Assembly (NCBI RefSeq): GCF_000715075.1 | Contig: NC_134097.1 | Span: 123,936,997-124,000,996, forward strand | Direction: 5' to 3' | DNA: 64,000 bases | DNA from: Nicotiana tabacum | Taxonomy: Eukaryota > Streptophyta > Magnoliopsida > Solanales > Solanaceae | Shown: positions 22,137 to 33,831 of the stretch, in pieces | How the letters are laid out: every line of letters starts with the position of its first letter | Numbering within the stretch: position 1 is the stretch's first letter | The notes under the pieces: model-generated | The model's input: only the letters and a program-made list of their open reading frames with translations | The model's database searches: none | Told to the model about the DNA's origin: nothing | Made by a program: the position numbers and the translations under genes

Positions 22137-23835
22137 ATGGATAACAAAATCACTATTTTGGTTCAACATAGCGGGGAATGGGATATGCAACACAGGTTTA
22201 AAATTTTTAGCGTTGATGGTTTGTTGATCAATATAGATTGGGATTTTAAATCTTTTCGTTCGGAGATATCAAAGATCCTTGGAGTTGATGCAAACAGTGA
22301 TACGATGGATATTGAATTTTCCACCAATAAATATATACGACGACAGGAGTTTGGGCTTGTACGTGAAGTTGAAAAGGAAAAATTTGTCATTCACTGATTA
22401 TCCTTTGTGTATAAGTAAGAAGGAGTCAGTTAATGATGGTACATGCTCGAATTCGGTTGTAAACGAATCGAACTTCAATGTTTTTCTGAATTTGACAATG
22501 GTTGACAATCTGGAAACCACTGAATTTTTTAGTTCTGAAAATGAGGAGGACTATGATGTTATGCAGATCAATGAATATGGTATTATTGACAACAATAAAC
22601 ATCAAGAGGTTATTGAAGGCCAGTTATACAAAAACAAGGATGTACTGCAAAATGTTATGAAACATCTTGCAATCCAAGAGAAGTTCCAATTTAAGGTTGA
22701 GCGTTCAAATAAGACCAGGTAAACATGAAGTTAATGTCATGTTGTATGAAATTTAATATATAACAGTTTCATAAAAGGATGCAGAAGGACTAAAAATATG
22801 CAACATATTATCTGAAATAAACTTAAATTACACATGTATATTTTTCAGCTAGTATCATTGAGAGACTAACAGTAACGTTTGTGTTTTCGGTTTGTATATG
22901 CACGAATTATACTTGGAATTATGGTTGTTTTATGTCTATATCAGTAGGTTTCAAACTAGCTTTTAGCTAAGTTACATTGTTATTTTATAATTGAAATCAA
23001 AACAGTTATTAATATATGTAGTATAATCATATTGCAGGTATTATCTCGTATGTGTGGATAATCAATGCTCACGGAATCTCAAGCCTAAACACCTCGAATA
23101 TATTTAAGGTGAGAAAGTTTGAAAAAGTTCACACATATGAAAATAATTCCAGATTATTTTCACAATGGCAGGCTACCTCAAATCTTGTTGGAAGTTTGAT
23201 AATGAACAAGTTAGATGATCCTAAACTAGAGTATACTCCGACAGAAATACAACGTGACACCAAAAGGGAACATGGAGTTGATTTGAACTATATGAAAGCA
23301 TGGAGGTCGAAGGAAAAAGCTTTCGAGCTGCTGAGAGGTAAACCAATCGATTCGTACAATAAGGTGCCGAGGTTTCTGTATATGTTAATGCATACAAATC
23401 CTGGATCTGTGACAAGGTTGGAAAAGTCAGATGACGGCTGCTTCTTATATGTATATGTGGCACTCTACACATCAATTAGGGTGGGAGTGCTGCATCCCTA
23501 ATGTAGTTGTTGATGACAGCTTTTTAAAATCAACGCACAGAGGGACCTTACTAATGGCTTGCATGCAAGATGCGGCAGGTTAGTTCAAGTATACCTTCAT
23601 TGAATATAATGTGGTAACTAGAAATCACATGTAGTATATTTTATTTATTGTATAAAGCTTGTATTATTAATAATATCCTTATACTCTTACGTAAAATCCA
23701 TTTTTCCATTTAATATGTTGTACAATATAAACTTAAGTAAAGTTATTTTTTGTGATGTTCAATCAGGTAAAATATTCCATATCAAAATTATTGTCGCCAT
23801 AAAGAAAATTGATCGTAATACCGGCAAATCCGCGT
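22137..23835 (+). pseudogene. MULE (Mutator-like) transposase, broken and truncated
   Basis: The N-terminal domain starts MDNKITILVQHSGEWD (22137) and is typical of plant MURA proteins. A frameshift near 22320 moves the frame to PINIYDDRSLGLYVKLK. An exon runs to about 22720 with FQFKVERSNKTR at a GT donor. The next exon starts at about 23038 with YYLVCVDNQCSRNLKPKHL, the zinc-binding MuDR domain. A second frameshift follows near 23100, and a third near 23476 precedes NVVVDDSFLKSTHRGTLLM, which holds the first catalytic Asp of the MULE DDE domain. After a probable intron (about 23580-23764) only GKIFHIKII remains before loss of homology. The rest of the DDE domain and the zinc finger are absent. 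No TIRs were found around it. Confidence 0.88.
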
Positions 23836-24174
23836 GAAAATTATCGGAAGCGTGAATTAGTGAATGCTAAATAGGAGAAGAAGAAATATCCAGAGTATAT
23901 GAAGGCTCCATCAGCGAGATACGTTGATGGAGATACAAAACTAAAAAATACGGAGAGAGAGAAAGTAAGAAAAAAGGTACTTCCTTGATTAGTGCAATCC
24001 CTTAATTTATTAAATATTGAGACTAATTTTTATAATCTGCTACAAATGTAAAAAAAAAGTGCTTTATGAAATAAACGAGAAATGCTATTATTTATTTAAA
24101 TAATAATTAAAAAAGGATCAAGCATGTAAAAATCTCAAAACAGGAGCGGTTTCTAGTGTATAGGGTCAAATGAT

Positions 24175-25183
24175 AATGCCGTTAAAATGGGCTTGGCCCA
24201 TGAGGCCAGCCCAACCCAGCCCGCTACCTGGATAGGGTTGGGTTGGAATTATTTTAGCCCATTTAAAATTGAGGCTTATAAGCCCGACCCAAGTCAGCTA
24301 GCTGGCCCTTGAGGCTTGACCGAGGCTGGGCCTGGGCTGGCCCGTGGGCCAAAAATTAATTAAATTCATATTTAAAAAAGTAAAAACTAAAATAATATTA
24401 ACTATAATCCACATTTTCCAACCTTAGAATTCTCATTTATCCTTCTATATCAACTAGAATTCATATTTTTGATATGCATGTAGTATGACAAGATTAGTTT
24501 TTCTTTCGCTTAATTAACAACGAACTAGGAAAGTTTTAAGTGGCCAATAGTAATTTTTTTCAAAAGAAATATTACTTTAACGGGCCAATGATCAGTTTGG
24601 TTACTTTAATATATTATTAATTATTAAATTGCTCTTCAGTATAGAAAAAGGTCAAGTTTTAATACCCAAAGAAAATTGAAAAACACTAGCAAATTTCATA
24701 AATTTTAAAAAATTTCATAGACTATAATGATGAAATCAACAAATAATGTTAAACCTAAATTAAAAAATCATAACATATAAACTTATCGAAGCACTTCCTG
24801 AATCTAAGGAAAGTGAAAGAAAAGTACTAAAAAAATATTCATGTAACGTTACAAAAAGAAGAGCTAGAGATATAGAGAATTTGCATTTCAATTACGAGAT
24901 TCCTTATCAAATATCAAGATTCTTGTACACTCTAAATAAACAGAAGTCGTTCATATGATTAAGAGATTATGTCACGAAAAAATATCTAAAGATTTGAAGA
25001 AATATTTTTTTCTAAAAAAGTTGAAGGGCCGGCCCGCCCTAGCCCGCAACCCTTTTAGGACTGGGCTGGCTGGCCGTTTTAAGGCCCATATAGATGGAGG
25101 GCCAGCCCGCCCTAATCCACCAAATTTAAAGCCCACGAAACTTGAGCTGGGTTGGACTGGGCTATCCCATTTTGACAGTTCTA
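24175..25183. mobile_element. hAT-like non-autonomous element with GGCCC-rich ends
   Basis: The left end TAATGCCGTTAAAATGGG and the reverse complement of the right end, TAGAACTGTCAAAATGGG, form inverted termini. Both continue into long subterminal stretches rich in GGGCTGG, GGCCC and GCCCAACC (24185-24350 and 25020-25165). Flanks CAAATGAT and CAAATTAT could be a decayed 8-base target duplication, which suits hAT, but the register is ambiguous by one base. The AT-rich interior has no transposase. Confidence 0.6.
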
Positions 25184-25440
25184 CAAATTATGATTGAAGA
25201 AGTCTAAACAAGTCAATAATTGATCGATTATTGTGTCAAATACTACGTCTCTGTCACTTGTAGGATCAACACACTTACTATTGCCTCCACCACCACTAGA
25301 GGTTGTGGTGGTATTACGAAAATGCGATTCCTTTATCTTTAATAAACACTTTCTTCTTTAATAAGTCTTGTACGATATAAACCTAAATTAGATAGTCTCG
25401 TAATTTAAATACTAGACGGTTAAAAAAATTAATTGCCCGA
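25184..25440. other. Spacer
   Basis: AT-rich, no feature supported. Confidence 0.4.
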
Positions 25441-26206
25441 CCACTATTACTGTTAGCTCCTTGACAAGGTTCCTCGGCAGGTATGGGTTGTGACAAGGAT
25501 TTTCATAATGGCTTTGGCACACAACCTGAAAAAGGGGGGAACATCATGACAGACAACTCGGTATGACGGACTATGCGGGGTTGACAAACACACCTTGAAC
25601 GGAAGTAAGACGCATTTCACTTGGACGTGCGGGTTGGCATAACAATGGCAAGGCAAATCCATGTCAAAGTAAGGGCAAAGACATGGTAAGGCAATGCAGG
25701 ACAAGCAATGACAATTGATGCGGGCAGATTTGATCAAGTTAGGGTCGACTTGACATAAGCGGACAGCTGTGGCAATGAGCGTGTGCGGCTAAGTCAGTGG
25801 GCGGCAAGTTGTGGCCATGACATTGGTGTGGAGCAGTGTCAAAGGGCAAGGCTGGGCGCAATGCCAGCCTTGGGCACACAACACCTGGGCAAAACAGGCA
25901 CATGCAGTGCACATGCAGCAGTTGCGAAACGTGTGCAAGGCACATGAGAGGCAGTTGGTGGTTACAAACCACATCTAAAACATGGCTGATCATGGGCTAA
26001 AAGTGTGTGCACGCTTTTATAGTTGTCTTAACATGTTTGCCCATCAGTTGGGGCTTGTAAACTGATTGTTTAAATCCTGCCTTATAAATATGTGCACAGG
26101 CTAAACAAGGCAGAAAAACTTAGTCTTGTGGCAAGTGTTACCCAATTTCGTCTAAGTGTATTCCTAAGGGTAGGAAATTATTTTTGGGGCAGGGAACTAG
26201 AGTTTT
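25441..26206. other. GC-richer repeat-like segment, possibly an LTR fragment
   Basis: Markedly less AT-rich than its surroundings, with no convincing frame. A TATA-like CTTATAAATATGTG at 26081 is followed by sequence ending GGTAGGAAATTATTTTTGGG, which is interrupted at 26207 by the next element and may continue at 27640. This looks like a promoter-bearing repeat such as an old LTR, but I cannot name it. Confidence 0.3.
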
Positions 26207-27639
26207 TGATCACGCCCAACTTTGCCTTATAAAAAAGAACAAAGCGGTCGTTGCAAATATAATCCGGTTTATAAGTCCGGAGTCGAATCCCACAGAGAAC
26301 TAAGGCTTAGCTACAGTTGTTCACTATCACCAAGAATACAAGCTTGAAAAATTCTTACCTTATAGATATTAAGATTCTTGTGTTTAACTAACTAACTAAT
26401 AAATTAAAATAATTAATTAACACTAAAGATACTACAGGTTGGAGAAAAGATTAAGGAGGTCTAGAGTTATGATTCCCCAATTGTCGGAATCCTTCCCGTT
26501 ATGTCTTCTATAATTTCGCCTAAGTATTCTCTACCGATCATGAGCGCTCTGCGTGTTGTAATTCTCTTCCGAGTAATTACGATAATTTACTAGACATACT
26601 CTCCCGAATTATGCTAGCTAGCCTTAATTACAGCTCACTTAGATCTCACTCAAGGTTTCGTTATCCCTAATCTCACCTTTCTCACATACGTCGGGAGTGA
26701 TGTTGTTCAACAACTACCTAAATATGCACTCTCTCCCGAGTAATACATACTAAATAGGCACAGCTAATTGAGGGCCCTTCAATCAACTACTATAGTTGAA
26801 CAAATAGGGAAAATACTACAACTCAATTATATAAAAACATAACAAGAATTTATCCTACAAAAGGTTCCATCAAAACCCTAAATAACAGATTAGCTATTCA
26901 TAATAGTATGCAAAACTACAATACTAAAAGTCATAACCAACAATGAAAAATAGGAAGAGGAAGGAAAATCTCGTAGAAGAATTCCTCGCCTTGCTCCTAT
27001 TGTGTCTCTACCTCCTTAGGTCGAATCTGTGTCTCAAATTTGTCCAACATCCTCAAACTACCGTTTTTCCATGTATATATACCAAGTAGGGTTGGGCCTA
27101 AATAATTACACCTTCTCCTACGCGAAAAAGGACATATTTTCCGGACAGGACGTGCGCGGCCGCTTATCCACTTTGATTCTGCCTGACGAGCGCGGCCTGA
27201 GCGCAGCCGTGCATTTGACACGCACTTTTCACCCTGTTTTGTTGGGAATTTGGAAAAACTTAAATCATAAAAGTTATATCCCTTTGAGTATCTTTCCAAC
27301 CATATATTTTGGAGCCCAAATAGAGTTCTGAACGACAAGTTATATGTATTTTACTAGACAGTGTGCAATATGACTACTCGATTCGTCGAGCGTTCTTAAC
27401 TATCATCTGTTGATCCCCGAACACGATCCCAACTTAATTCCTTAGGCTTTTACTCAGACTTCAAAGCTCTAAATCACTCAAATTCATTTCATAACATCTA
27501 TATAGCTCGAAATCACTCCTACAAGGCATAAAACACACCATTAGTGCAAAACACTAGCGATTAAAGCTCAAACTCAATTAAAGTGCAGTAAATTAGAGTG
27601 TAATAAGCGACTAAAATGCGCAATTATATCCTATCATCA
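26207..27639. mobile_element. Candidate solo LTR (TGAT...ATCA)
   Basis: 1433 bases beginning TGATCACGCCCAAC and ending CCTATCATCA, so the termini are TGAT/ATCA inverted repeats. The flanking five bases are GTTTT (26202-26206) and GTGTT (27640-27644), a target duplication with one mismatch. No coding frame, primer binding site or second LTR is present. It contains AGTCGAATCCCACAGAGAAC, a string I associate with Solanaceae LTR-type repeats. Superfamily not assigned. Confidence 0.55.
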
Positions 27640-27969
27640 GTGTTCCTTGTTCTTAGCCATAGGCGTTTAACCATAAAATAGGAATTTCGGTCAAAACTTA
27701 TTTTTAGAAGAACTCGGGTTACTGATAATCAAATAAAGAAATAATTGTGTTACGAGAAAGGAAAAATTAGACTGAGAAGTAGCCGGGCATGTAATATAAA
27801 AGCAATGTATATAAGTATATTCCAATAATAACCAGTGTGTCCATACAAATGTTATTTCTCTCCCTTTTATAGCTATTTCTAAGTACAATGTTTCTTGCCT
27901 CTCATAATAGAGTCATTATGAGAATTTAATAACATTAATAAAACGTTATAATTGGCAATTGTAACCGTT
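27640..27969. other. AT-rich spacer
   Basis: No feature recognised. It may hold the 3' flank of the minus-strand coding remnant that follows. Confidence 0.4.
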
Positions 27970-28245
27970 TCATGAAGATTCTACTTTGATATCGAACAAC
28001 TCATTATTTACCGCTAATAGAAATTCAATCGGAGTTCGGGTTTCATTTAAAAAGCTTCTCACTAACTCTTCGTATCCCCCAGCGTTAAGTTGAGGAGGTA
28101 ATTGGTTGATTTGTAGTGCTTCTAAGAGACGGATTCGAGCATAGAGGTCTATCTCCATATCCTCAAGCTCTGGGAACTGACGACCCCAAAGAAAATGAGA
28201 ATTGGAGAGAAGTGGGGGCGCCGGATTATCCTGCCTAACTGGAAG
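27970..28245 (-). pseudogene. Unidentified protein-coding remnant beside a solo LTR
   Basis: On the minus strand an open frame of about 90 codons runs without interruption from near 28245 to a stop at 27970. It contains LLSNSHFLWGRQFPELED, DLYARIRLLEALQ, GGYEELVRSFLNETRTP and FLLAVNNELFDIKV. The composition and codon flow look like real protein. The frame continues upstream of its first internal ATG (28158), so the true N-terminus is lost or lies in another exon. I do not recognise the family. The solo LTR starts 68 bases further upstream on this strand, so the insertion may have separated it from its 5' part. Confidence 0.45.
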
Positions 28246-28312
28246 TGAATTTGTATGGGATGAAGTTTCCTATCATTTATGCTCATTAATTGACGATATT
28301 ACTGTCACGATC

Positions 28313-30657
28313 CAAAATCTAACCATGGTCGTGATGGCACCTATCGTGTTACAAGGCAAGCCTATTTTCTAAAATATTACTACTAAACCGATTATAAAAA
28401 ATTAATAAAATATTTTAACATTTAAATTTTTCATAAACTAAATCAAATCTAAATATAATATAGAAAAATACGGAAACGAGCCCCAAACATCAGGGTGTTA
28501 CTAAGTCATGAGCGTCTAAAACTATAAACTATGATATATAAACTATCTAACTGTCCAAAAGAAGAAATGACAAGAGGAGTACCAAGGTCATGCAAACACT
28601 AGCAGCTACCTTGCAATCTCCATAGATAGCCGGCCTGAACTCAACGATCGCCGGGCTCTAATTCATCTGGATCTGCACATAAAGTGCAGGGTATAGTATG
28701 AGTACAACCGACTCAGTAATAACAGAAATAACTAAGGAACTGAGCAGTTGTGATGAACTAAGTAAAACAGTCCAATTATTTATTTTCACAATTTAAAAAA
28801 TAAACAAAAATAAAAAATTCCATAACTCAGTAAATGCCACAAAGAAATTTAACAGATAAATACAGCAACAACACAAATAAATACAACCTCACAGCAGTGT
28901 CACTCCATCACTCATCACTTGCACTCAACACTCAACACAATTAAAACACTCAATACTCTGCGCTCACTGGGGTGTGTACAGACTCCGGAGGGGCTCCCAA
29001 AGCCCAAGCACTAAGCACGGACAACTCACGTGCCATCATATCAATACCTGGATCCGCACGGTCAACTCACGTGCTACGTAGACAACTCACACGCTATGGT
29101 ATCAATATCTAGACCTGCACGGTCAGCTCACGTCCTTCGCGGACAACTCACGCGCTATGGTATTAATATCCTCACAACCAGGCCCTCGGCCTCACTCAGT
29201 CATGTACCTCTCTAGCCTCACAATGCACCACCAATAAGGGGACACAACCCACATCAAGTATCACAATATATCAGCAAATTAAGAGAGACTGAAGTAAACA
29301 TGTACAATAATTTCTATGACTGAGTACAAATAATGTGAGCATGAATAAACCCTAAGCATTATCTCTAACATGAAGGCAGACAAGTTCAACAACAAGTAAA
29401 TGCATAAACACAGATAATGGTTATTAGACCTCATAGCCTCACGGAAAGGACCAAGTCTCAATCCCTCGAGGTATACACCCACACGCCCGTCACCTAGCGT
29501 GGGTATCACCTTCGAACAGTCACATGACATCAAGTTCTCCGGGTTTATACCCTCAAAGCCAGAATTAAAACTGTTACTTACCTTAACAACGTAAAATCCT
29601 ACTCCGGGATGTCCTCGTCCCTCGACTCAGTCTCCAAGAGCTCCAAATCTATCCATAATCAGAATAATACTATTAACATAGGCTAAAGAATCGAATTCCA
29701 CAATAAAAACTACATAAATAGGCCAAAAATCTGAAATCACCCAAAGCCTGGCCCCTGGGCCCACGTCTTGAAACCAGTCAAAATGGCAGAATAATAAACC
29801 TCGTCCTTTCCCGAGTCTAACCATATAAAATTTATCAGAATCGGACTCCATTTGGTCCCTCAAATCCCTACCTAAAACTTTAAAAAACTTTGAAATCATC
29901 AATCAAATCCCAAAATGAAGATGGATTCATGAGATATAACCAAAACCGAATAGAGAACACTCAGCCCAATTCATATGGTAAAAATTGCCTCCAAAATCGC
30001 CCAAATCCGAGCTCCCCAACTCAAAATATGACCGAATGAACAAACCCTTATTTTATATATTTCTGCCAGCTATTCTGCCTCGTTTTTCGTGCCAAACAAT
30101 CCCAAAACTCGCTTTTTATGCCTCCAATAGATTCTTTGTGAAATTCTAGTCAAGTTAAGCTTTTTAATCACTCAATTTGACCTCATAATGAAGGAGATAT
30201 GTTGGTTACAATATTTGCAAATAGTGCAGATTTTTAATTACGCCGTTAGTGGCAATTTCGTAATTAATCTGAAAAATCTGGCAACCTAATTCTTAGTAAA
30301 ATAACTATAAAATCCTCATACAATGTCCAAATTCGACGATTCTTTTTGCTAAGGGTCCGTAATTACGATACGGATCTAATGCTTCAACCAAAAAAGAAAT
30401 CGGAGCTCATTTGTTCAATATGATATCATTTATGCTTGAAGAAACAACATCGAAATATAAGAAAAACGAGCGCAACACAACCCAAACCTATTTGAAACTC
30501 ACCTGAGGCCCTCGGGACATCAACCAATAATTTCAACAAGCCATATATCACTATCCGAACTTAGTCGAACCTCCAGAACACTCAAAAGAACACATAAATA
30601 AGCATAGATGGGGGAAATAGGGCTATAACTCTCAGAACAAACGACCGGGTCGTTACA
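28313..30657 (-). mobile_element. Solo LTR of a gypsy-type element, with perfect target duplication
   Basis: 2345 bases reading TGTCACGATCC...GGGTCGTTACA on the plus strand, the reverse complement of a TGTAACGACC...GTGACA LTR. ATTAC flanks it exactly on both sides (28308-28312 and 30658-30662). There is no internal region, primer site or second LTR, so it is the product of LTR-LTR recombination. It resembles elements C to E in its ends and in the ATGGCACCTA/GGCAAGCC block, but is a different family. Confidence 0.93.
29018..29172. repeat. Degenerate tandem repeat inside the solo LTR
   Basis: About three imperfect units of roughly 55-60 bases, each carrying GACAACTCAC, a GCTATGGTATCAATA-type string and a GCACGGTCA string. 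Confidence 0.7.
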
Positions 30658-30662
30658 ATTAC

Positions 30663-31159
30663 GAATCTGTACTTTTTGCTGTCTTGGTTCATTCTACCGG
30701 TGTCTCTTCAAATTATGAAGAGATCCGAGTGAGCGTTCCTTCTTGTCCTTTAGACACTTCGCTCGTATCTATTAATACTCGCGTCTTTTTAAGTACTCTT
30801 TGCCAGCTGTCACTCTTATAATATTCCACGTGTTTTGCCATGTCAGCCACATAATTAATTCCAAGTGTTATATTGATTTTCCCCAATACAATAGGGTTGG
30901 CTTATTGTGTTCTTGTATTCATATTTTAATACAAGTTGGGAGAAATTCCGGTAATTTTCGTGTAGGCCTTTTTACTTTATTTGCTGCCTAAATCTGTCTA
31001 AGTCTCAAATGTTCCTAAAATTATTCTAAGTGTTGGAAAGGCTAAAGTCAAGGCTGGGCTTGACTGCCACACGGTGGTGAACCTCGGGCAGATTTCGAGT
31101 GTCATAAATCACCCCTGTGACACTTACCACCACCCCTTGTTAGTGAATAAAGAGAAATT
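30663..31159. other. Flank of the solo LTR
   Basis: No gene supported. The first part continues the sequence split by the solo LTR and could be the upstream part of the coding remnant at 27970-28245, but no matching frame could be followed. Confidence 0.35.
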
Positions 31160-31649
31160 TTCATAAAACACTATCTTTTAGTGGTAATTAGCTATCTATA
31201 GATACCATTTGCTATATTACGGATTGTAGATATGTTTTTTATTGTTATAAGATGTATTAGATGTATTTACGCTTCTGTATTCATGAATACAGTAGCAAAA
31301 ATAGGCGTGAATCAGGGAAGCCCAGCTAATCAGTTGTTGTATTCGAGTGTATTCGACTGTATTTATGGAGTGAAATATGGATTACAGCTGGACAGATTAT
31401 TGTATTCGACTATATTCGGCTGTATTCACGGCGTGAAACAGGGGATTACGCTGTTTTTAAACGGAAAGTGAATCAATTAACATAAATAAACTCCTAATAT
31501 AACTCAACAAACTCAATTATAACACACAAAATTTGTATTTGCAGTTATAAAAAAGATTCTCAATCGAAAAATACCCCAAAAATATAGCAATCTTCAGAGA
31601 AATTATATAATACATATGAATACATAAATTATATCAATTAAAAAAACAT

Positions 31650-31850
31650 ATGAATACATTCATGGCATATAGCGAGACAGTGAATACAACGAAATACATA
31701 GTATACAACGGGATACATTGAAATACAATAAAAAAAGGCTGAATACAATGAAATACATGGAATACAACGAGATACATTGAATTGCAATGAAAAAAACAAT
31801 GAATACAATGAAATACATGAAAATACAGCGTGATACATTGAAAAAACATT
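31650..31850. repeat. Tandem repeat of GAATACAATGAAATACAT-type units
   Basis: About three long units of 55-60 bases, each made of shorter GAATACAACGAAATACAT / GATACATTGAA subunits. The same ATACA-rich words appear on the opposite strand in the left part of this element. Confidence 0.75.
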
Positions 31851-31989
31851 AAAATATATTAACAGAAAATCAAGTTGCTCAGCCCCAAATTCCGTCGTCT
31901 TTGTTCAAGAACAAACTTAATTTCCGGCGAATCCACCGTCGAGCAAAAATTCTGAATCTCACTGTTCCCACGCCGCCGTCGATCAGAGG

Positions 31990-32122
31990 CTTTATGTCCT
32001 TTGGATTCAATATCGGTTGCAGAAATTACTAACACTGCTTGGGGACCCGTGACCGTCTTGTCAGAGGAGACAACCATAGCCGCACGACCATTTTTCTTAT
32101 TCTTGTTTCTGTTCTTCGCCAT
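31990..32122 (-). pseudogene. Possible captured gene start (MAKNRNKNKKNG...)
   Basis: On the minus strand an ATG at 32122 begins MAKNRNKNKKNGRAAM, then VSSDKTVTGPQAV and ATDIESKG. This is a lysine-rich basic start followed by a Ser/Thr-rich stretch, a style seen at the N-terminus of plant nucleolar or ribosome-biogenesis-type proteins. Homology is lost after about 43 residues. The fragment is inside the TIR element, so capture from a host gene is plausible. The family assignment is from memory of general style only and is weak. Confidence 0.35.
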
Positions 32123-32520
32123 AGCTATGCGAACATGGATACTTAAGGATTTCTTCTGCAGTTGTAATTGCAACAGAAGGGTTTAGGGTTCAGCAAATCA
32201 AAATAGTCTGGCTTGTCTTGTCGGATTGCCTGATGGGCAAGGAGACTGCTCACTAGCTGGAAGTCTTCGTGGTATACCAGGCAAAAGCACCGTTTGTGAC
32301 TAATGGTAGGTGATGTTGGTGAGAGGAATTTTGAGATTGAGCATCGTGTGGAGGAAGAGAATGGCATGTATCAAAGTAGAGAGAGAAAGAAAATAGTGTA
32401 ATTGAATTACGTATTTAGTGGCTTAGGGGTAGGAGGTAACCAAAATTAGATATTTTGGTATAAACATTAAAAGGTATCTATAGAATATAATTTTTTTAAA
32501 TGGTATTTATTTAAAATAAA

Positions 32521-33109
32521 CAAGGTGTTAACCTTTGCTATAGGTGGTAAAAATTCCACGAATAAAAGAGAACAAAAATAAGTTGGACCTAAAAATTAAT
32601 TTTTTTTGTTCTCACGATGGTGAATTCCATACACTGTTGATTTCCGCTAATGCAAGAGCAGGTAGAGCCATATACTTTTCAAAGCTACAATAATCTCTTT
32701 TTTTAAATACTAATGAGACAATATTTCACTATTACAACTTATACTTAATAATTATATATATGGTGTTTGTGTTGAGACTGGTTTTGAATTCTTGTGACGT
32801 CAAAGATTCTCTTTTTTGTGCCTTTGATCTTTGTATAAAGCACTAGTAATCGATATCAGATAGAAACAGCTACATAATAATATCTGAGGAAGTATGTGGG
32901 TGAAATTAGAGTAGAATATGTTAGTGAACAAAGGATAACGTATATATATAAAAAAATGGCATTTTCACAGTGGAATGTCAATGTGGTCCACCCAGGAAAA
33001 AAAAGGAAAAGAAAATTGATAGTGACGCCAATGACAGAAGGCAAACCGTCCAGGACGGTCAAAGAGAAGGAATGACCCGCTTTTAGGTTGGTAAATTTAC
33101 TAAGAAACA
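32521..33109. other. AT-rich spacer
   Basis: No coding region or RNA gene recognised. Confidence 0.4.
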
Positions 33110-33530
33110 ACAACTAACAACGTAAAATTCTATAAATGGGTTTAGGGAGGATAATATATACATAGACTTTACCCCTAACCTTAGTAGAGAGACTATTTCC
33201 ATAAGACTCTCGACTTAAGATAATAAGAAAAATAAAAAGGAGAAAATAGGCTTAAGATAATAAGAAAAACAAAAAGGAGAAAATATTAGTTTCACCACAG
33301 AGATGATAAGAAAAATAGGAACATAAAATACAGAAGGAAAAATACAAAACAAAAATGATGGCTAGTAAATAGGTCCTGCACCGAAAAGCGAAAATAGTAA
33401 GACACGACAATGCCCCTAGCTATTTCAGACAAAAATCCTATCAGACTAGGCTCACAACAGTACAAGATAACGCAAGACTCAGCTACTTCCTAGCCTAAAA
33501 CCGTAATACTCGACCTTCATAACTTTCTAT
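33110..33530 (-). mobile_element. Degenerate RTE-type LINE 3' tail
   Basis: GGGTTTAGGGAGGATAATAT, ACTTTACCCCTAACCTTAG, GAGACTATTTCCATAAGACT and CTCGAC appear in the same order as in the LINE tail at 12690-12770. A 38-base unit (CTTAAGATAATAAGAAAAA...) is duplicated in tandem at about 33214-33290. Only the tail region is preserved. Confidence 0.55.
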
Positions 33531-33831
33531 CAAATTTACGAAGAAAGGGCACATGATATCTAGGCGAGTTCTATATCGGAATGAGAGAAAAAAATAAAAA
33601 TACGAAGCATAACGCAAGTTATAGTACACGCACTTCTGGACTCAATAATAGTGTAGCCTAAAAAATAAATCTGTAAGGTTTAATGTTTATTATGCCAAAA
33701 CGAACAATACATATATACCATGAACTTGGACGATGATAATTGACTCAAGGAAAAAGAACGACGTTGCAACTTCGAAGCATTTTATGTTTTTACTTGGAAT
33801 AAGCTTACATTGACTCCATGGAGGCAAAAAA
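33531..33831. other. Left flank of element C
   Basis: No feature supported. The five bases before the LTR are AAAAA. The opposite flank of element C lies outside the window, so its target duplication cannot be tested. Confidence 0.4.

Larger units (their letters stand above)
31160..32520. mobile_element. TIR DNA transposon with internal tandem repeat and possible gene capture
   Basis: The left end (AAAACACTATCTTTTAGTGG, then CTATCTATAGATACC) is matched in inverted form at the right (GGTATCTATAGAATATAA near 32472 and TAAATGGTATTTATTT near 32497). Boundaries are approximate and no clean target duplication was found. The interior has a GTATTCGACTGTATTC-type repeat (31340-31430), a GAATACAATGAAATACAT tandem repeat, and a gene-like start on the minus strand. 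No transposase is present. Confidence 0.55.

Noticed and set aside
25739..25993. Cys/His-rich minus-strand frames as a zinc-binding protein
   Set aside because: Two overlapping frames give Cys-rich translations from a TGT/GCA-rich repeat; no spacing fits a known zinc finger.
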